Part shown: in pieces, positions 1 to 7,391 of the stretch
Position numbering within the stretch: the stretch's first letter is position 1
Layout: each line of letters opens with the position of its first letter
NCBI GenBank assembly: GCA_020850915.1
Contig: JADZDV010000039.1
Span: forward strand, 1 to 27,191
Length of the DNA: 27,191 nt
Origin: Chloroflexota bacterium
GTDB taxonomy: Bacteria; Chloroflexota; UBA6077; JADZDV01
Direction of reading: 5' to 3'
Made by a program: the position numbers and the translations under genes
The notes under the pieces: generated by a model
What the model saw: the letters and a program-made list of their open reading frames with translations, nothing else
What the model was told of the DNA's origin: nothing
Database searches by the model: none

Positions 1-349
1 CAGGGATCTCGGGAGCGAACGCATCGACGTAGGCGGTTCGCCGCCACTCTGCCGCCTGCGCCTCCCACTCGTCTAGCGTCGGAACGGTCAACGCGCCGGC
101 GCTGATCGAGCCGTCGGCCCAGCGCAGGTACACACTCCCACCGAGCCCCCTGGCGCTCGTTGGCGGCTCGTAAGGACCGCCCATCCGCCCTTCGCGCGCA
201 CCGGTCGAGAGACTCCAGCCGTCGGACAACTCGATGCGCCAGCCCTCGAGCCCCACACCGCCCACTGCGAACCGCGCGCCGAGTCGCGCGACGACTTCGT
301 CCACGAAGGCAGCGGTTGTCGGGTCTAGACCCCGGTCCGAGTCGCTCAC
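1..349 (-). CDS. TldE/PmbA-like protein, N-terminal part (runs off left edge)
   Basis: The frame opens with GTG at 349-347, overlapping the TGA stop of tldD (348-346) in a GTGA junction, and stays open to the window edge, giving 116 residues. The visible part contains a stretch reading GSVYLRWADGSISAG (about residues 74-88). There is no diagnostic motif in this fragment. The call rests mainly on position, because TldD and TldE/PmbA are paired subunits of a heterodimeric metalloprotease and are usually encoded side by side. In the known complex TldD carries the zinc site and TldE lacks it. Tight overlap implies translational coupling with tldD. It could instead be another small conserved protein of the operon; the missing C-terminal part would settle it. 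Confidence 0.6.
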   Translation of the reverse strand, partial: MSDSDRGLDPTTAAFVDEVVARLGARFAVGGVGLEGWRIELSDGWSLSTGAREGRMGGPYEPPTSARGLGGSVYLRWADGSISAGALTVPTLDEWEAQAAEWRRTAYVDAFAPEIP

Positions 350-1842
350 CGAGCCCCACAGACGTGAACGTCTGGCCGGACGTCCAGCACGAGGTACGCG
401 TGCGAGCCGCCGCTGGTGGGAACGCTCTGCCCTCCCTTGCCGCAATAGCCGGCGGCGTCCAGTCGGAGGGGACCAAGCGCAGCCGAGATCGCGCTCAGGG
501 CAGAAAGGCTCTTTCCCGAAAAGAGCGCCGGTCCTCGGGGCGCTGCGCCGTCCGACAGGTCGTACGCGGCCGAGCACGTGAAGACGAAATCGCCGAGGCG
601 AGGGTTCACCTGACCGCCGGCCCAGCCCTTTAGCAGCAGCGTCGGCTGCTCGTCTGGCAGCAGCCCGTTCGAACGCAGAGCGTCTCCGACCTCAGACGGG
701 GTCAGCAGCTCGTCTGGATCGTCCATGGGGAGCGGATTCGCGCATTCGATGCGAATGTTCGTCATCCGAGGCAGCGGTTGGGAACGAGCGGACTGGGCCC
801 GAGCAGCGCCAGTCTCTGGGATCCCTGCCCGGCGCGCGGAGAAGACGTCGCCCAGGCCGCCGTTCAGAACACCCCGATCCACGATTCGGACCGGCCGGCG
901 CGGTCGTCCGTTCGCGTCGATCGGCTGCCACGCCACGTCGCCTGCGATCGGCTCGTCCACGATGGAGACGTGCTCCGGCGCCACGCGCTCGCCCAGGCGC
1001 AGCCTGCCGTCACGGGCGAGGATGGAGAACTCAACCGCGTCGGACTCCGCCGCATGGCCGAAGGCCTCGTGTGCCAACGCCTTCGCGAGCGTGTGATCGA
1101 GGACCAAGCGATACGAGCCGGCGCTCACGGCCGGCGCGCTGGCAGCGTCGCGCGCGCGACGGTACGCCTGAGCAGCCCGCCGGCGCAGGCGAGCCGGTCC
1201 GTCCCCAGCGAGCAGGATCGCGGGGTCAGTGCCGCTGACGACCGCGGAGACCGTTGCTGCCCGGCCATGCTGCCGGGCGGTCAGCTCGTGGCGGCCGTCC
1301 GCTCGGCTCAAGCTGAACCACACGTCAGTCCCGTCGCTGCGCGCGATGCGCCATTCGTCATCCGTCGCGCTCCAGGAGCTGCGCAGCGAGCAGCCGCTGA
1401 CCTGCTCCATCAGCTCGCGGTGAGCCTCCAGCAACGCCGTCCGGGCAGCCAGCGCATCGAAGGCGTCGAGCGGTGCGACGGCGCGGGGCCACTCTCGGAA
1501 GCGCTCGACTTGCAGCTCGAACACCTCGAGGCTGGTCTCTCCGCGGGCGACGGCCGCTGCCCGAGCGAGCAGCGTAGCTCGGCGGACGGCATCCGCTGCC
1601 TCCGCGGGCGACAGACGATCGGTGCTCGTGAAGCCGCAGTGCCCGGATTGGGTGAAGACCTGCAGTCCGAGACTGGCGACGCGGCCGCCGCTGGCACCAT
1701 CGAGGCGGCCGTTCTGAGCCACAGCGTGGCGGACCATCGTGTCAGAGATCCGGGCGATGAGGTAGACGTCGTGACGCGGCGCCGCTTCGAGCGCCGCCTG
1801 GATCACCTCGTCGTATGCGGAGACCCGCCAGCCAGCGGTCAT
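346..1842 (-). CDS. tldD: TldD-family metalloprotease
   Basis: This 498-residue protein is a full-length member of the TldD/PmbA family (U62 peptidases), known for processing peptides such as microcin B17 and CcdA and for degrading unfolded peptides. The zinc motif HExxxH is present as HEAFGH (H258, E259, H263), and the C-terminal motif YCGKGGQSVP supplies the expected third ligand, C467. A GG-rich N-terminal beta domain precedes it. The start is the ATG at 1842-1840, which overlaps the TGA of the upstream sirtuin gene in an ATGA junction. The downstream partner gene begins inside its stop codon. Co-transcription of sirtuin, tldD and a tldE-like gene is inferred from these overlaps. The presence of both metal motifs indicates an active subunit. 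Confidence 0.9.
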   Translation of the reverse strand: MTAGWRVSAYDEVIQAALEAAPRHDVYLIARISDTMVRHAVAQNGRLDGASGGRVASLGLQVFTQSGHCGFTSTDRLSPAEAADAVRRATLLARAAAVARGETSLEVFELQVERFREWPRAVAPLDAFDALAARTALLEAHRELMEQVSGCSLRSSWSATDDEWRIARSDGTDVWFSLSRADGRHELTARQHGRAATVSAVVSGTDPAILLAGDGPARLRRRAAQAYRRARDAASAPAVSAGSYRLVLDHTLAKALAHEAFGHAAESDAVEFSILARDGRLRLGERVAPEHVSIVDEPIAGDVAWQPIDANGRPRRPVRIVDRGVLNGGLGDVFSARRAGIPETGAARAQSARSQPLPRMTNIRIECANPLPMDDPDELLTPSEVGDALRSNGLLPDEQPTLLLKGWAGGQVNPRLGDFVFTCSAAYDLSDGAAPRGPALFSGKSLSALSAISAALGPLRLDAAGYCGKGGQSVPTSGGSHAYLVLDVRPDVHVCGAR

Positions 1843-2612
1843 CGTGGCGCGGCGCCGATCAGGCGCCTCACCCTGGCAACGACGACTGGCAGGATCTCGC
1901 CGGCCTTGCCCTCGAGGCAGAGCGCTGCTCCCGCATCGAGGTGGGTCGGTGTGGCGTTCACCACGACCAGTCTTGCGCCGGAGCGCTGCGCCGTCTCCGG
2001 CAGCCCGGCCGCCGGGTAGACGACCAGCGATGAGCCGGCGACGACAAACAGGTCGCAGCCCCGCGCCGCTGCCTGGGCGCGCATCATCGCGTCAACGGGC
2101 ATCGCCTCTCCAAACGAGATCGTCGTCGGCTTGAGGATGCCCGCGCAGAACAGACAGCTCGGCTCCAGCTCGCCTGCCAGCACACGCAGATGGACGTCGC
2201 GCCGCGGGTAGCGTCGATCGCAGTCGAGGCAGCGGACGCCGTGGGAAGTGCCGTGTAGCTCGATGGTCCGCTCCGTGCTGCTGCCGGCCAGCGCGTGGAG
2301 ACCGTCGACATTCTGTGTGATGAGCGCGTCGAGCTTCGAGAGATGCTCGAGCTCCGCGATAGCCAGGTGAGCGGGGTTTGGCCGGGCAGCCTCCACAACA
2401 GCGTAGGTCTCCAGGCCACGGCGCCAGGTCTCCCGGCGCATCTCCGCGCTCGCCAGAAAGTCCTGGTATTCGATGGGTGGGTGACGATCCCAGATGCCGC
2501 CTGGCGACCGGAAATCCGGAATGCCGGACTCTGTGCTGATGCCCGCGCCGGTGAAGAAGACCGTTCGCTCTGAGGCGACGATCAGATCGGCGAACGCGTC
2601 GAGGGCGGTCAT
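1839..2612 (-). CDS. Sir2-family NAD-dependent protein deacylase (sirtuin)
   Basis: A 257-residue single-domain sirtuin that would remove acyl groups from protein lysines using NAD+ and release nicotinamide and O-acyl-ADP-ribose. Visible motifs are GAGIS (22-26), PDFRS (32-36), TQNVDGL (99-105), catalytic H120 in the LHG motif, four zinc cysteines as two CxxC pairs (C128/C131 and C153/C156), GSSL (193-196) and VVN near 218. All residues needed for activity are present. Start is ATG at 2612-2610; I see no strong ribosome binding site before it. It is first in the coupled sirtuin-tldD-tldE operon and is divergent from pfk. Its acyl-chain preference cannot be read with confidence from the sequence, so I give no cobB symbol. 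Confidence 0.93.
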   Translation of the reverse strand: MTALDAFADLIVASERTVFFTGAGISTESGIPDFRSPGGIWDRHPPIEYQDFLASAEMRRETWRRGLETYAVVEAARPNPAHLAIAELEHLSKLDALITQNVDGLHALAGSSTERTIELHGTSHGVRCLDCDRRYPRRDVHLRVLAGELEPSCLFCAGILKPTTISFGEAMPVDAMMRAQAAARGCDLFVVAGSSLVVYPAAGLPETAQRSGARLVVVNATPTHLDAGAALCLEGKAGEILPVVVARVRRLIGAAPR

Positions 2613-2640
2613 TCGCCGAAAGGATACACTGCCCTACGCC

Positions 2641-2646
2641 TATAAT
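2641..2646 (+). promoter_or_regulatory. Perfect -10 box for pfk
   Basis: TATAAT lies 29 nt upstream of the preferred GTG start of pfk, in the short divergent spacer with the sirtuin gene. No good -35 hexamer is visible at 16-18 nt spacing. A start site near 2653 would leave a leader of about 20 nt that includes the GAGAGG ribosome binding site. Confidence 0.55.
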
Positions 2647-2675
2647 CACCGCGGATCGATCGAGAGGCCTTGCGA

Positions 2676-3767
2676 GTGCAACTGCAGCGCATCGGCGTGC
2701 TGACTGGCGGCGGCGACTGTCCAGGACTGAACGCGGTGGTCCGCGCGGTCGTGAAGTCTGCCGAGTCGCTTGTCTGGAGCATCGCCGGCATTCCCGACGG
2801 CTTCGAAGGCCTGATCCACGCCGATCGCGTGCAGGAGCTGACCTCGGAAACGGTCCGCGGCATCCTGCCGCGCGGTGGCACGATCCTGGGCACGACCAAC
2901 CGGTGCGACCCCTTCAGCTTCGTCGTCGAGACCGACGGTCAACGCGAGCGCGTGGACCTTTCTCAGCGCGTCCTTGACAACGCTCGCGAGCTGGGGCTGG
3001 ACGCGCTGGTCGTCATCGGCGGCGACGGGACGCTCAGGATTGCTCACGAGCTGGCGGCGTTGGGTCTGCGAGTCGTCGGCGTGCCGAAGACGATCGACAA
3101 TGACCTCTCGGCGACGGATGTGACCTTCGGCTTCGACACCGCTCTCATGACGGCTACGGATGCGCTTGACAAGCTGCACACAACGGCGGAGAGTCACCAC
3201 CGCGTGATGGTGCTCGAAGTGATGGGAAGGCACGCGGGCTGGATAGGCCTCCACTCCGGCATCGCCGGCGGGGCCGACGTCATCCTTATCCCGGAGATCC
3301 CGTTCAGGGTGGAGCGAGTGCTGGACAAGATCGCCGCTCGGGATCTCGCCGACCGCCATTTCACCATCGTGGTAGTGTCCGAGGGAGCCTGCCCCGTCGG
3401 CGGCAGCGTGAGGACGCAGCGGCAGCGGGACCCGGACGACCCGGTGCGACTGGGCGGCATCGGCACCTGGCTGGCAGAGGAGCTGGCCGAGCGAACGCAC
3501 CACGAAGTCCGAGCGACCGTGCTTGGCCACCTCCAGCGCGGCGGCAGCCCAACGCCGTTCGACCGGATCCTCGGTACGCGCTACGGCGCGGCGGCTGTTG
3601 AGGCGTTGGAGCGTGGAGAGTCAGACACGATGGTCGCCTTGCACGGCCAGGCTATCGAATCGGTGACTCTGGCGGAAGCGGTCGGTCGTGAGAAGCGCGT
3701 GGACCCAGACACCGAGCTGGTCAGGGCCACCCGCAAGCTTGGTATCTCACTTGGAGATGGCTACTAG
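2676..3767 (+). CDS. pfkA: 6-phosphofructokinase (PfkA family)
   Basis: Phosphorylates fructose 6-phosphate to fructose 1,6-bisphosphate in glycolysis. Motifs: TGGGDCPGLN (10-19), GGDGT (115-119), PKTIDND (137-143, catalytic D141) and MGRHAGW (183-189). The glycine after GGD (G118) points to ATP as donor, whereas PPi-dependent enzymes have Asp there. The lysine K138 in PKTIDND is the state shared with PPi enzymes and with actinobacterial-type ATP enzymes, so this is a mixed Gly/Lys type. An open frame extends to a TTG at 2670, but GAGAGG at 2662-2667 is 8 nt from the GTG at 2676, which I prefer; that gives 363 residues, longer than the 320 of E. coli PfkA. It is monocistronic and convergent with ftsZ. 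Confidence 0.93.
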   Translation: MQLQRIGVLTGGGDCPGLNAVVRAVVKSAESLVWSIAGIPDGFEGLIHADRVQELTSETVRGILPRGGTILGTTNRCDPFSFVVETDGQRERVDLSQRVLDNARELGLDALVVIGGDGTLRIAHELAALGLRVVGVPKTIDNDLSATDVTFGFDTALMTATDALDKLHTTAESHHRVMVLEVMGRHAGWIGLHSGIAGGADVILIPEIPFRVERVLDKIAARDLADRHFTIVVVSEGACPVGGSVRTQRQRDPDDPVRLGGIGTWLAEELAERTHHEVRATVLGHLQRGGSPTPFDRILGTRYGAAAVEALERGESDTMVALHGQAIESVTLAEAVGREKRVDPDTELVRATRKLGISLGDGY

Positions 3768-3801
3768 ACCGAAGCCACACTGAAACCCGCGGTCGCCAAA
3801 C

Positions 3802-3936
3802 TCAACAGCATGTAGATTCCAGCGTGGGATTGGTCTGGTACAGCCTTGTCCAGGTCCGTAGGTCGTTCACGACCTGGAGCGGCTCCTTGCGCTGGAAGAG
3901 GGCGGCCCGCGCCAATTGCCGGCGGATTTCGACCAA
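3802..3936 (-). CDS. Possible 44-residue small protein after ftsZ
   Basis: Directly after the ftsZ TAG stop (3945-3943), and in the same frame, an open frame starts at TTG 3936-3934 and runs 44 codons to TGA. The predicted peptide is basic in its first half (motif RRQLARAALFQRKE, roughly residues 5-18) and ends in two cysteines. Codon use in the first 35 codons looks like that of the neighbours. The start would be TTG with only AGGACAGG immediately before it, which is a poor arrangement. I do not recognise the peptide. It could be a real small gene, a remnant of a longer gene, or chance. Confidence 0.25.
   Translation of the reverse strand: MVEIRRQLARAALFQRKEPLQVVNDLRTWTRLYQTNPTLESTCC
3860..3875. 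repeat. Perfect inverted repeat between pfk and ftsZ
   Basis: AGGTCGT at 3860-3866 and ACGACCT at 3869-3875 form a 7-bp stem around TC, most realistically a 6-bp hairpin with a 4-nt loop. It lies in the convergent pfk/ftsZ gap (3768-3942), inside the possible small ORF. No T-run follows on either strand, so it is not a classical terminator. The rest of this gap shows nothing recognisable. Confidence 0.35.
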
Positions 3937-3942
3937 CCTGTC

Positions 3943-5205
3943 CTAGCGCACCCGGCGAATGAACGGCGGCGCGTCGAGGTCTTCTTCACCGTGCCGTCGC
4001 CAGGGCGCCGGCCGTGGGCGCGGCGCCTCCTCGTCCAACGCGCTCGGACGCTGGCGCGGCGGCGCCTCGGACTCCGCGCCGGCGTGCAGCCGCGCCGCCT
4101 GGCGGACCGGCTGGGCCGCCCGCTCGTCTCGTGGCTGACGGTCAGGTGCCCCGTAGGCGGGCTCGCCGCGAAGCCCGGTGGCGATGAGCGTCACCTTGAC
4201 GTCCGGCTGAGGACGGGGTAACAGAACGGTGCCGAAAATGATGTTGGCTCCGGGATCCACAGATTCGCCGATGATGCCGGCCGCCTCGCTCACCTCGGAC
4301 AGTGTGAGGTCAGGCCCACCCGTGATGTTGAGCAGGACGCCGCGCGCACCCTCGATCGAGACGTCCAGCAACGGGCTGGAGATGGCGTTGCGGGCCGCCT
4401 GTGCCGCTCGATCGTCACCCTTCGCCTCGCCGATCGACATGAGGGCGGTGCCGGCGTCAGCCAGGACGGACTTCACGTCGGCGAAGTCGAGGTTGATGAG
4501 GCCCGGTACGGTCACCAAGTCAGAGATTCCCTGCACGCCCTGGCGTAGCACGTCGTCCGCCTGGCGGAAGGCATCCACCACCGACATCTGGCGGTCGATC
4601 GTCTGCCGGAGCCGGTCATTCGGGATGACGATCAATGCATCGACGACCTCGCGCAGACGCGCCACACCTTCCTCGGCGACGCGCCGCCGGCGGCGCCCCT
4701 CGAACCCGAACGGCAGCGTGACCACGCCGACAGTGAGCGCGTGCCGCGCGCGCGCCGCCTGCGCGATCACCGGCGCGGCGCCGGTACCGGTGCCACCGCC
4801 CATGCCGGCCGTGAGGAACACCAGGTCGGCTCCGTCCAGCACCTCTTCGATCAGGTCGGCCGAGATCTCAGCCGCCTTCGCGCCCGCCGCGGGGTCGCCG
4901 CCTGCGCCGAGACCGCGAGCGGTCCGACTCCCAATCACGATCTTCCGTAGAGCCTGGGACTGTTGGAGCGCCTGCACGTCCGTGTTGACCGCGATGAACT
5001 CGACACCCTGGAGGCCGGCCTCGATCATTCGATTGACGGCGTTGTTCCCGCCACCGCCGACACCGACAATCTTGACCTCCGTGAAGCCTTTGGCCGACAG
5101 GTGGGGCGCCACGGGCGCTTCGACGATCTGGGGTACGATCGCCACTGGACGGCTGTTGGCTTCGTTCAGCCGCTCGGGGTCGAATCCACCGCTAGACTTC
5201 ACCAC
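3943..5205 (-). CDS. ftsZ: Cell division GTPase FtsZ
   Basis: Tubulin-like GTPase that polymerises into the cytokinetic ring at mid-cell. At 420 residues it has a 40-residue N-terminal extension, then the GTPase core with [13 protein letters not shown] (48-60), the tubulin signature GGGTGTG (136-142) and the T7 loop NLDFAD (238-243) that completes catalysis in the neighbouring subunit. A charged Pro/Arg-rich linker follows from about 345, and the C-terminal peptide ends in [10 protein letters not shown], the conserved tail that binds FtsA or other membrane tethers. The GTG start at 5205 is fixed by AGGAGG at 5220-5215, 9 nt away. The gene overlaps the end of parA by 14 nt. It is not within a division/cell-wall cluster here. 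Confidence 0.97.
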   Translation of the reverse strand: MVKSSGGFDPERLNEANSRPVAIVPQIVEAPVAPHLSAKGFTEVKIVGVGGGGNNAVNRMIEAGLQGVEFIAVNTDVQALQQSQALRKIVIGSRTARGLGAGGDPAAGAKAAEISADLIEEVLDGADLVFLTAGMGGGTGTGAAPVIAQAARARHALTVGVVTLPFGFEGRRRRRVAEEGVARLREVVDALIVIPNDRLRQTIDRQMSVVDAFRQADDVLRQGVQGISDLVTVPGLINLDFADVKSVLADAGTALMSIGEAKGDDRAAQAARNAISSPLLDVSIEGARGVLLNITGGPDLTLSEVSEAAGIIGESVDPGANIIFGTVLLPRPQPDVKVTLIATGLRGEPAYGAPDRQPRDERAAQPVRQAARLHAGAESEAPPRQRPSALDEEAPRPRPAPWRRHGEEDLDAPPFIRRVR

Positions 5206-5959
5206 GCCGCAGCACCTCCTCAGCCAGCTTCCGATACGATTCCACCGCGCGCTCCGCGCCAGTGTACCGGAAGACGGAGGTCCCGGCGGAGCTGGCCTCC
5301 AGGATCTTGCTATTCGTTCCGAGCTCCGTGGTAAAGACCACGTCCCCCCACCGGTCGCGCAGGTACTTTGCCACCTGCCGCTCCTCTCGAAGACGACGGT
5401 CGAACTTGCTCAGCAAGATGCCCAGCACCTGCAGCTTGGGGTTAAGGTACAGAATCTCCTCGATACTCTCCTCGAGCATTTGCAGCCCCTGGAGGGAGAA
5501 GAACCGGGCTTCCGTCGGTACGACGACGCGCGTTGCCGCCACCATTGCGTTGATGGTCAACAAGCCCAGGGACGGCGGCGTGTCGATCAAGACGACGTCA
5601 TACCGGTCCGCCACAGTCATGACCTGGTCTCGCAGGCGAAGCTCTCGGCCCAGCTTGTTCATGAGCGCGGCCTCGGTGCTGGCCAGCGTCAAGGCGGACG
5701 GTACCAGGTCCAGCCGGGATCCGTTTCGCTCCTCGACGCTGACGATCGGCAGCGCGACGCGTCGGTCCAGCAACGCGTCCGCGACGGTCCGTTCGACGCT
5801 TTTCTCAATGCCGAGGGCGCTGGTAAGATTCGCCTGCGGATCGAGGTCGATCAGAAGGATGCGTTTGCCGCGCTGTGCGAGCGACGCGCCCAGATTGGCG
5901 GTTGTGGTCGTCTTGCCCACGCCGCCCTTCTGATTTGCTACGGCAATGACGAGCGCCAC
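5192..5959 (-). CDS. parA: ParA/Soj-family partition ATPase
   Basis: A 255-residue ATPase of the ParA/MinD superfamily, with the deviant Walker A motif KGGVGKTTT (11-19), the switch I region [12 protein letters not shown] (35-46) and the Walker B region [13 protein letters not shown]. These ATPases bind nucleoid DNA as ATP dimers and move chromosomes or other cargo. The short N-terminus without a helix-turn-helix domain matches chromosomal Soj-type rather than P1-type plasmid ParA. The start is GTG 5959-5957 with GGAGG at 5975-5971. No parB is in the window, and its stop lies inside ftsZ, so the two are probably translated together. A role in coordinating segregation with division is inferred from this pairing; it could also act as an orphan positioning ATPase. 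Confidence 0.9.
   Translation of the reverse strand: MALVIAVANQKGGVGKTTTTANLGASLAQRGKRILLIDLDPQANLTSALGIEKSVERTVADALLDRRVALPIVSVEERNGSRLDLVPSALTLASTEAALMNKLGRELRLRDQVMTVADRYDVVLIDTPPSLGLLTINAMVAATRVVVPTEARFFSLQGLQMLEESIEEILYLNPKLQVLGILLSKFDRRLREERQVAKYLRDRWGDVVFTTELGTNSKILEASSAGTSVFRYTGAERAVESYRKLAEEVLRRGEV
5215..5220 (-). promoter_or_regulatory. Strong ribosome binding site for ftsZ inside parA
   Basis: Perfect AGGAGG on the minus strand within the last codons of parA, 9 nt before the ftsZ GTG. It decides the ftsZ start and shows that ftsZ translation can initiate on its own although the genes overlap. Confidence 0.75.
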
Positions 5960-6010
5960 CGGACGGGGATCCTCCGAGATTCAGGTCTCGCTGGAATGAG
6001 GGCTTGTGCG

Positions 6011-6149
6011 TTGTCGAGAACGGGTTTGTCGAGCGGCGCCAGCAGTGTAGCATACGTGAGTTACGTGCTCCCGGCTCTTTGACACACCTGTGACCGCTTT
6101 CCGGCCGGAGGCGGATGCCCCGCGACTCGATCCGACGACCTCTCGACAA
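6011..6149. promoter_or_regulatory. Repeated TTGTCGAG octamer in the parA / SH3b-gene divergent spacer
   Basis: The spacer 5960-6259 contains TTGTCGAG at 6011-6018 and again at 6026-6033 (15 bp apart, direct), and its reverse complement CTCGACAA at 6142-6149. Three copies of one octamer in 140 bp between two divergent genes are suggestive of a regulator or partition-protein site, but no known operator consensus is matched. No clear -35/-10 pair stands out in the spacer. Confidence 0.3.
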
Positions 6150-6259
6150 AGAGCCCTCCATCCCATGATCCACCCATTGCCGACCAGTTGTTACGCCTCC
6201 CTCGCGCCGAGCACGAACCCGGCAGCTTGCGCTGCCGCCGCGTCACGGGTGCGGCTGGC

Positions 6260-6874
6260 ATGATCCGATGTCCGGGCTGCGGCGGTAAGAACGAAGCCGA
6301 CGCGCCGTTCTGCGACTGGTGCCGGCTTCCCTTTGTCACGTTCCGCAAGCGCGGTATGAGCGCCAGACTCGTCGGTGTCATCACGGGCGCGATCGTCCTG
6401 ATGCTTGTCGCCACGGTGGTGTCGCTGTTCGTGCTGAATGCCAGTCGCCCGGTGTCTCGGGCGCTAGCAACGCCAGCGCCGGCCGGCACACCTATCGGTG
6501 CTGCCGCCGCTGCTCCCCCCATCTCTCCAGGGGCGTCAGCCGCCTCGCCCAGCCCGGTGCCGCTGGAAGGCTCGCTGATCTCGTCGGACGCCGCGGCACC
6601 GCCGGTTCCTACGCTGGCTCCCGCGGCCACGGCCACCCCGATACCGAGGTTTGCCCGGGTGGCCAACACGTCCGGCCAGGGAGTCAACCTTCGGCGCGAG
6701 CCGTCCCCGATGGCGCCGCCCGCCGCCTTGCTTCAGGAAGGTACGGTTGTCCGCTTGCTCGGCGGCGAGCAGACCTCAGGCGGCCGAGTCTGGCGCCAGG
6801 TTGCCGACGCGCGAGGGAACGAAGGTTGGACACCCGCTGACTTCCTGGTGGACGATCCGGGACCAGCTCGCTGA
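6260..6874 (+). CDS. Zinc-ribbon, single-TM, SH3b-domain protein
   Basis: The ATG at 6260 gives 204 residues. An N-terminal zinc ribbon has two CxxC pairs (C4/C7 and C18/C21), followed by a basic stretch, one hydrophobic transmembrane segment (about 38-60), an Ala/Pro/Ser/Thr-rich linker (about 65-133) and a C-terminal bacterial SH3 domain (about 135-200) with NTSGQGVNLRREPS and GWTPADFLV. The ribbon would be cytoplasmic and the SH3b domain outside, where such domains bind cell-wall peptides. An open frame extends upstream to 6188, but the ribbon starts at the ATG, as is normal for this architecture. It is divergent from parA-ftsZ. The function is unknown; an envelope-associated role is inferred from domains only. 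Confidence 0.8.
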   Translation: MIRCPGCGGKNEADAPFCDWCRLPFVTFRKRGMSARLVGVITGAIVLMLVATVVSLFVLNASRPVSRALATPAPAGTPIGAAAAAPPISPGASAASPSPVPLEGSLISSDAAAPPVPTLAPAATATPIPRFARVANTSGQGVNLRREPSPMAPPAALLQEGTVVRLLGGEQTSGGRVWRQVADARGNEGWTPADFLVDDPGPAR

Positions 6875-6943
6875 GGTTTGTTTCCAGCAGTCGGGCCAAT
6901 TGCTCATAATGGGTCGAGACCCTGAACGGCGGTACCTCTGCGA

Positions 6944-7348
6944 ATGGCTGATCGCTACGAGCGCGAGATAGACGAGCTCCTCAGCCGGCTCGAGGGCCGG
7001 CCGCGGAAGGAACCGCTTTCACGGCGTATCGGACGCCGGGTACGCCCGTACAGCAGCGGCTTTCAGAGCGGCTTGCGGGCGTTCCTTCGTCGCCCGCCAA
7101 GCGAGCAGTTCATGATCGCGGCGCTCGTCATGGTCATCGCGGCGGTCATCCTCGGCTACTTTGCGCCGCGGATCGCCGGCTACGTGAGCGCTCTGAGCAT
7201 CCTCTGCTTCGTCGTGGCGTTGGGTCTTTCGATCGCCGGCCGGCGGAGCCCGGGCTATCAGAAGAAGTGGCGCGGCAAGATCGTCGACTATCCTGCCGGG
7301 CCATCCATCTGGAATAGCCTCCGGAAGTGGTTCCGACGCCGCCGCTAG
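6944..7348 (+). CDS. Small two-TM membrane protein, unknown function
   Basis: A 134-residue protein starting at ATG 6944, 69 nt after the SH3b gene on the same strand. It has a charged N-terminus (acidic to about 17, then Arg-rich 18-50), two adjacent hydrophobic segments (about 57-75 and 79-98) forming a hairpin, and a strongly basic C-terminus ending in RRRR. Both tails would be cytoplasmic by the positive-inside rule. A possible promoter lies in the gap (TTTCCA 6881-6886 and CATAAT 6905-6910, 18-nt spacer). I do not recognise a family. It is convergent with the polyprenyl synthase gene, with 43 nt between them and no terminator visible. Confidence 0.75.
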   Translation: MADRYEREIDELLSRLEGRPRKEPLSRRIGRRVRPYSSGFQSGLRAFLRRPPSEQFMIAALVMVIAAVILGYFAPRIAGYVSALSILCFVVALGLSIAGRRSPGYQKKWRGKIVDYPAGPSIWNSLRKWFRRRR

Positions 7349-7391
7349 TGACCGCCTCGCGCCCGGGGCGTGGATGCAGGCCGTGGGACCG

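Noticed and set aside
778..2019. 413-codon open frame on the plus strand
   Set aside because: It is antisense to tldD, which has its zinc motif and correct length.
2646..3530. 294-codon open frame on the minus strand
   Set aside because: It is antisense to phosphofructokinase.
3768..3942. Possible tRNA or other structured RNA between pfk and ftsZ
   Set aside because: Only one short hairpin is present; no acceptor stem, T-loop or CCA-like end can be built.
4229..6082. 617-codon open frame on the plus strand
   Set aside because: It is antisense to ftsZ and parA, which carry unmistakable motifs; the product is low-complexity Arg/Ser/Pro.
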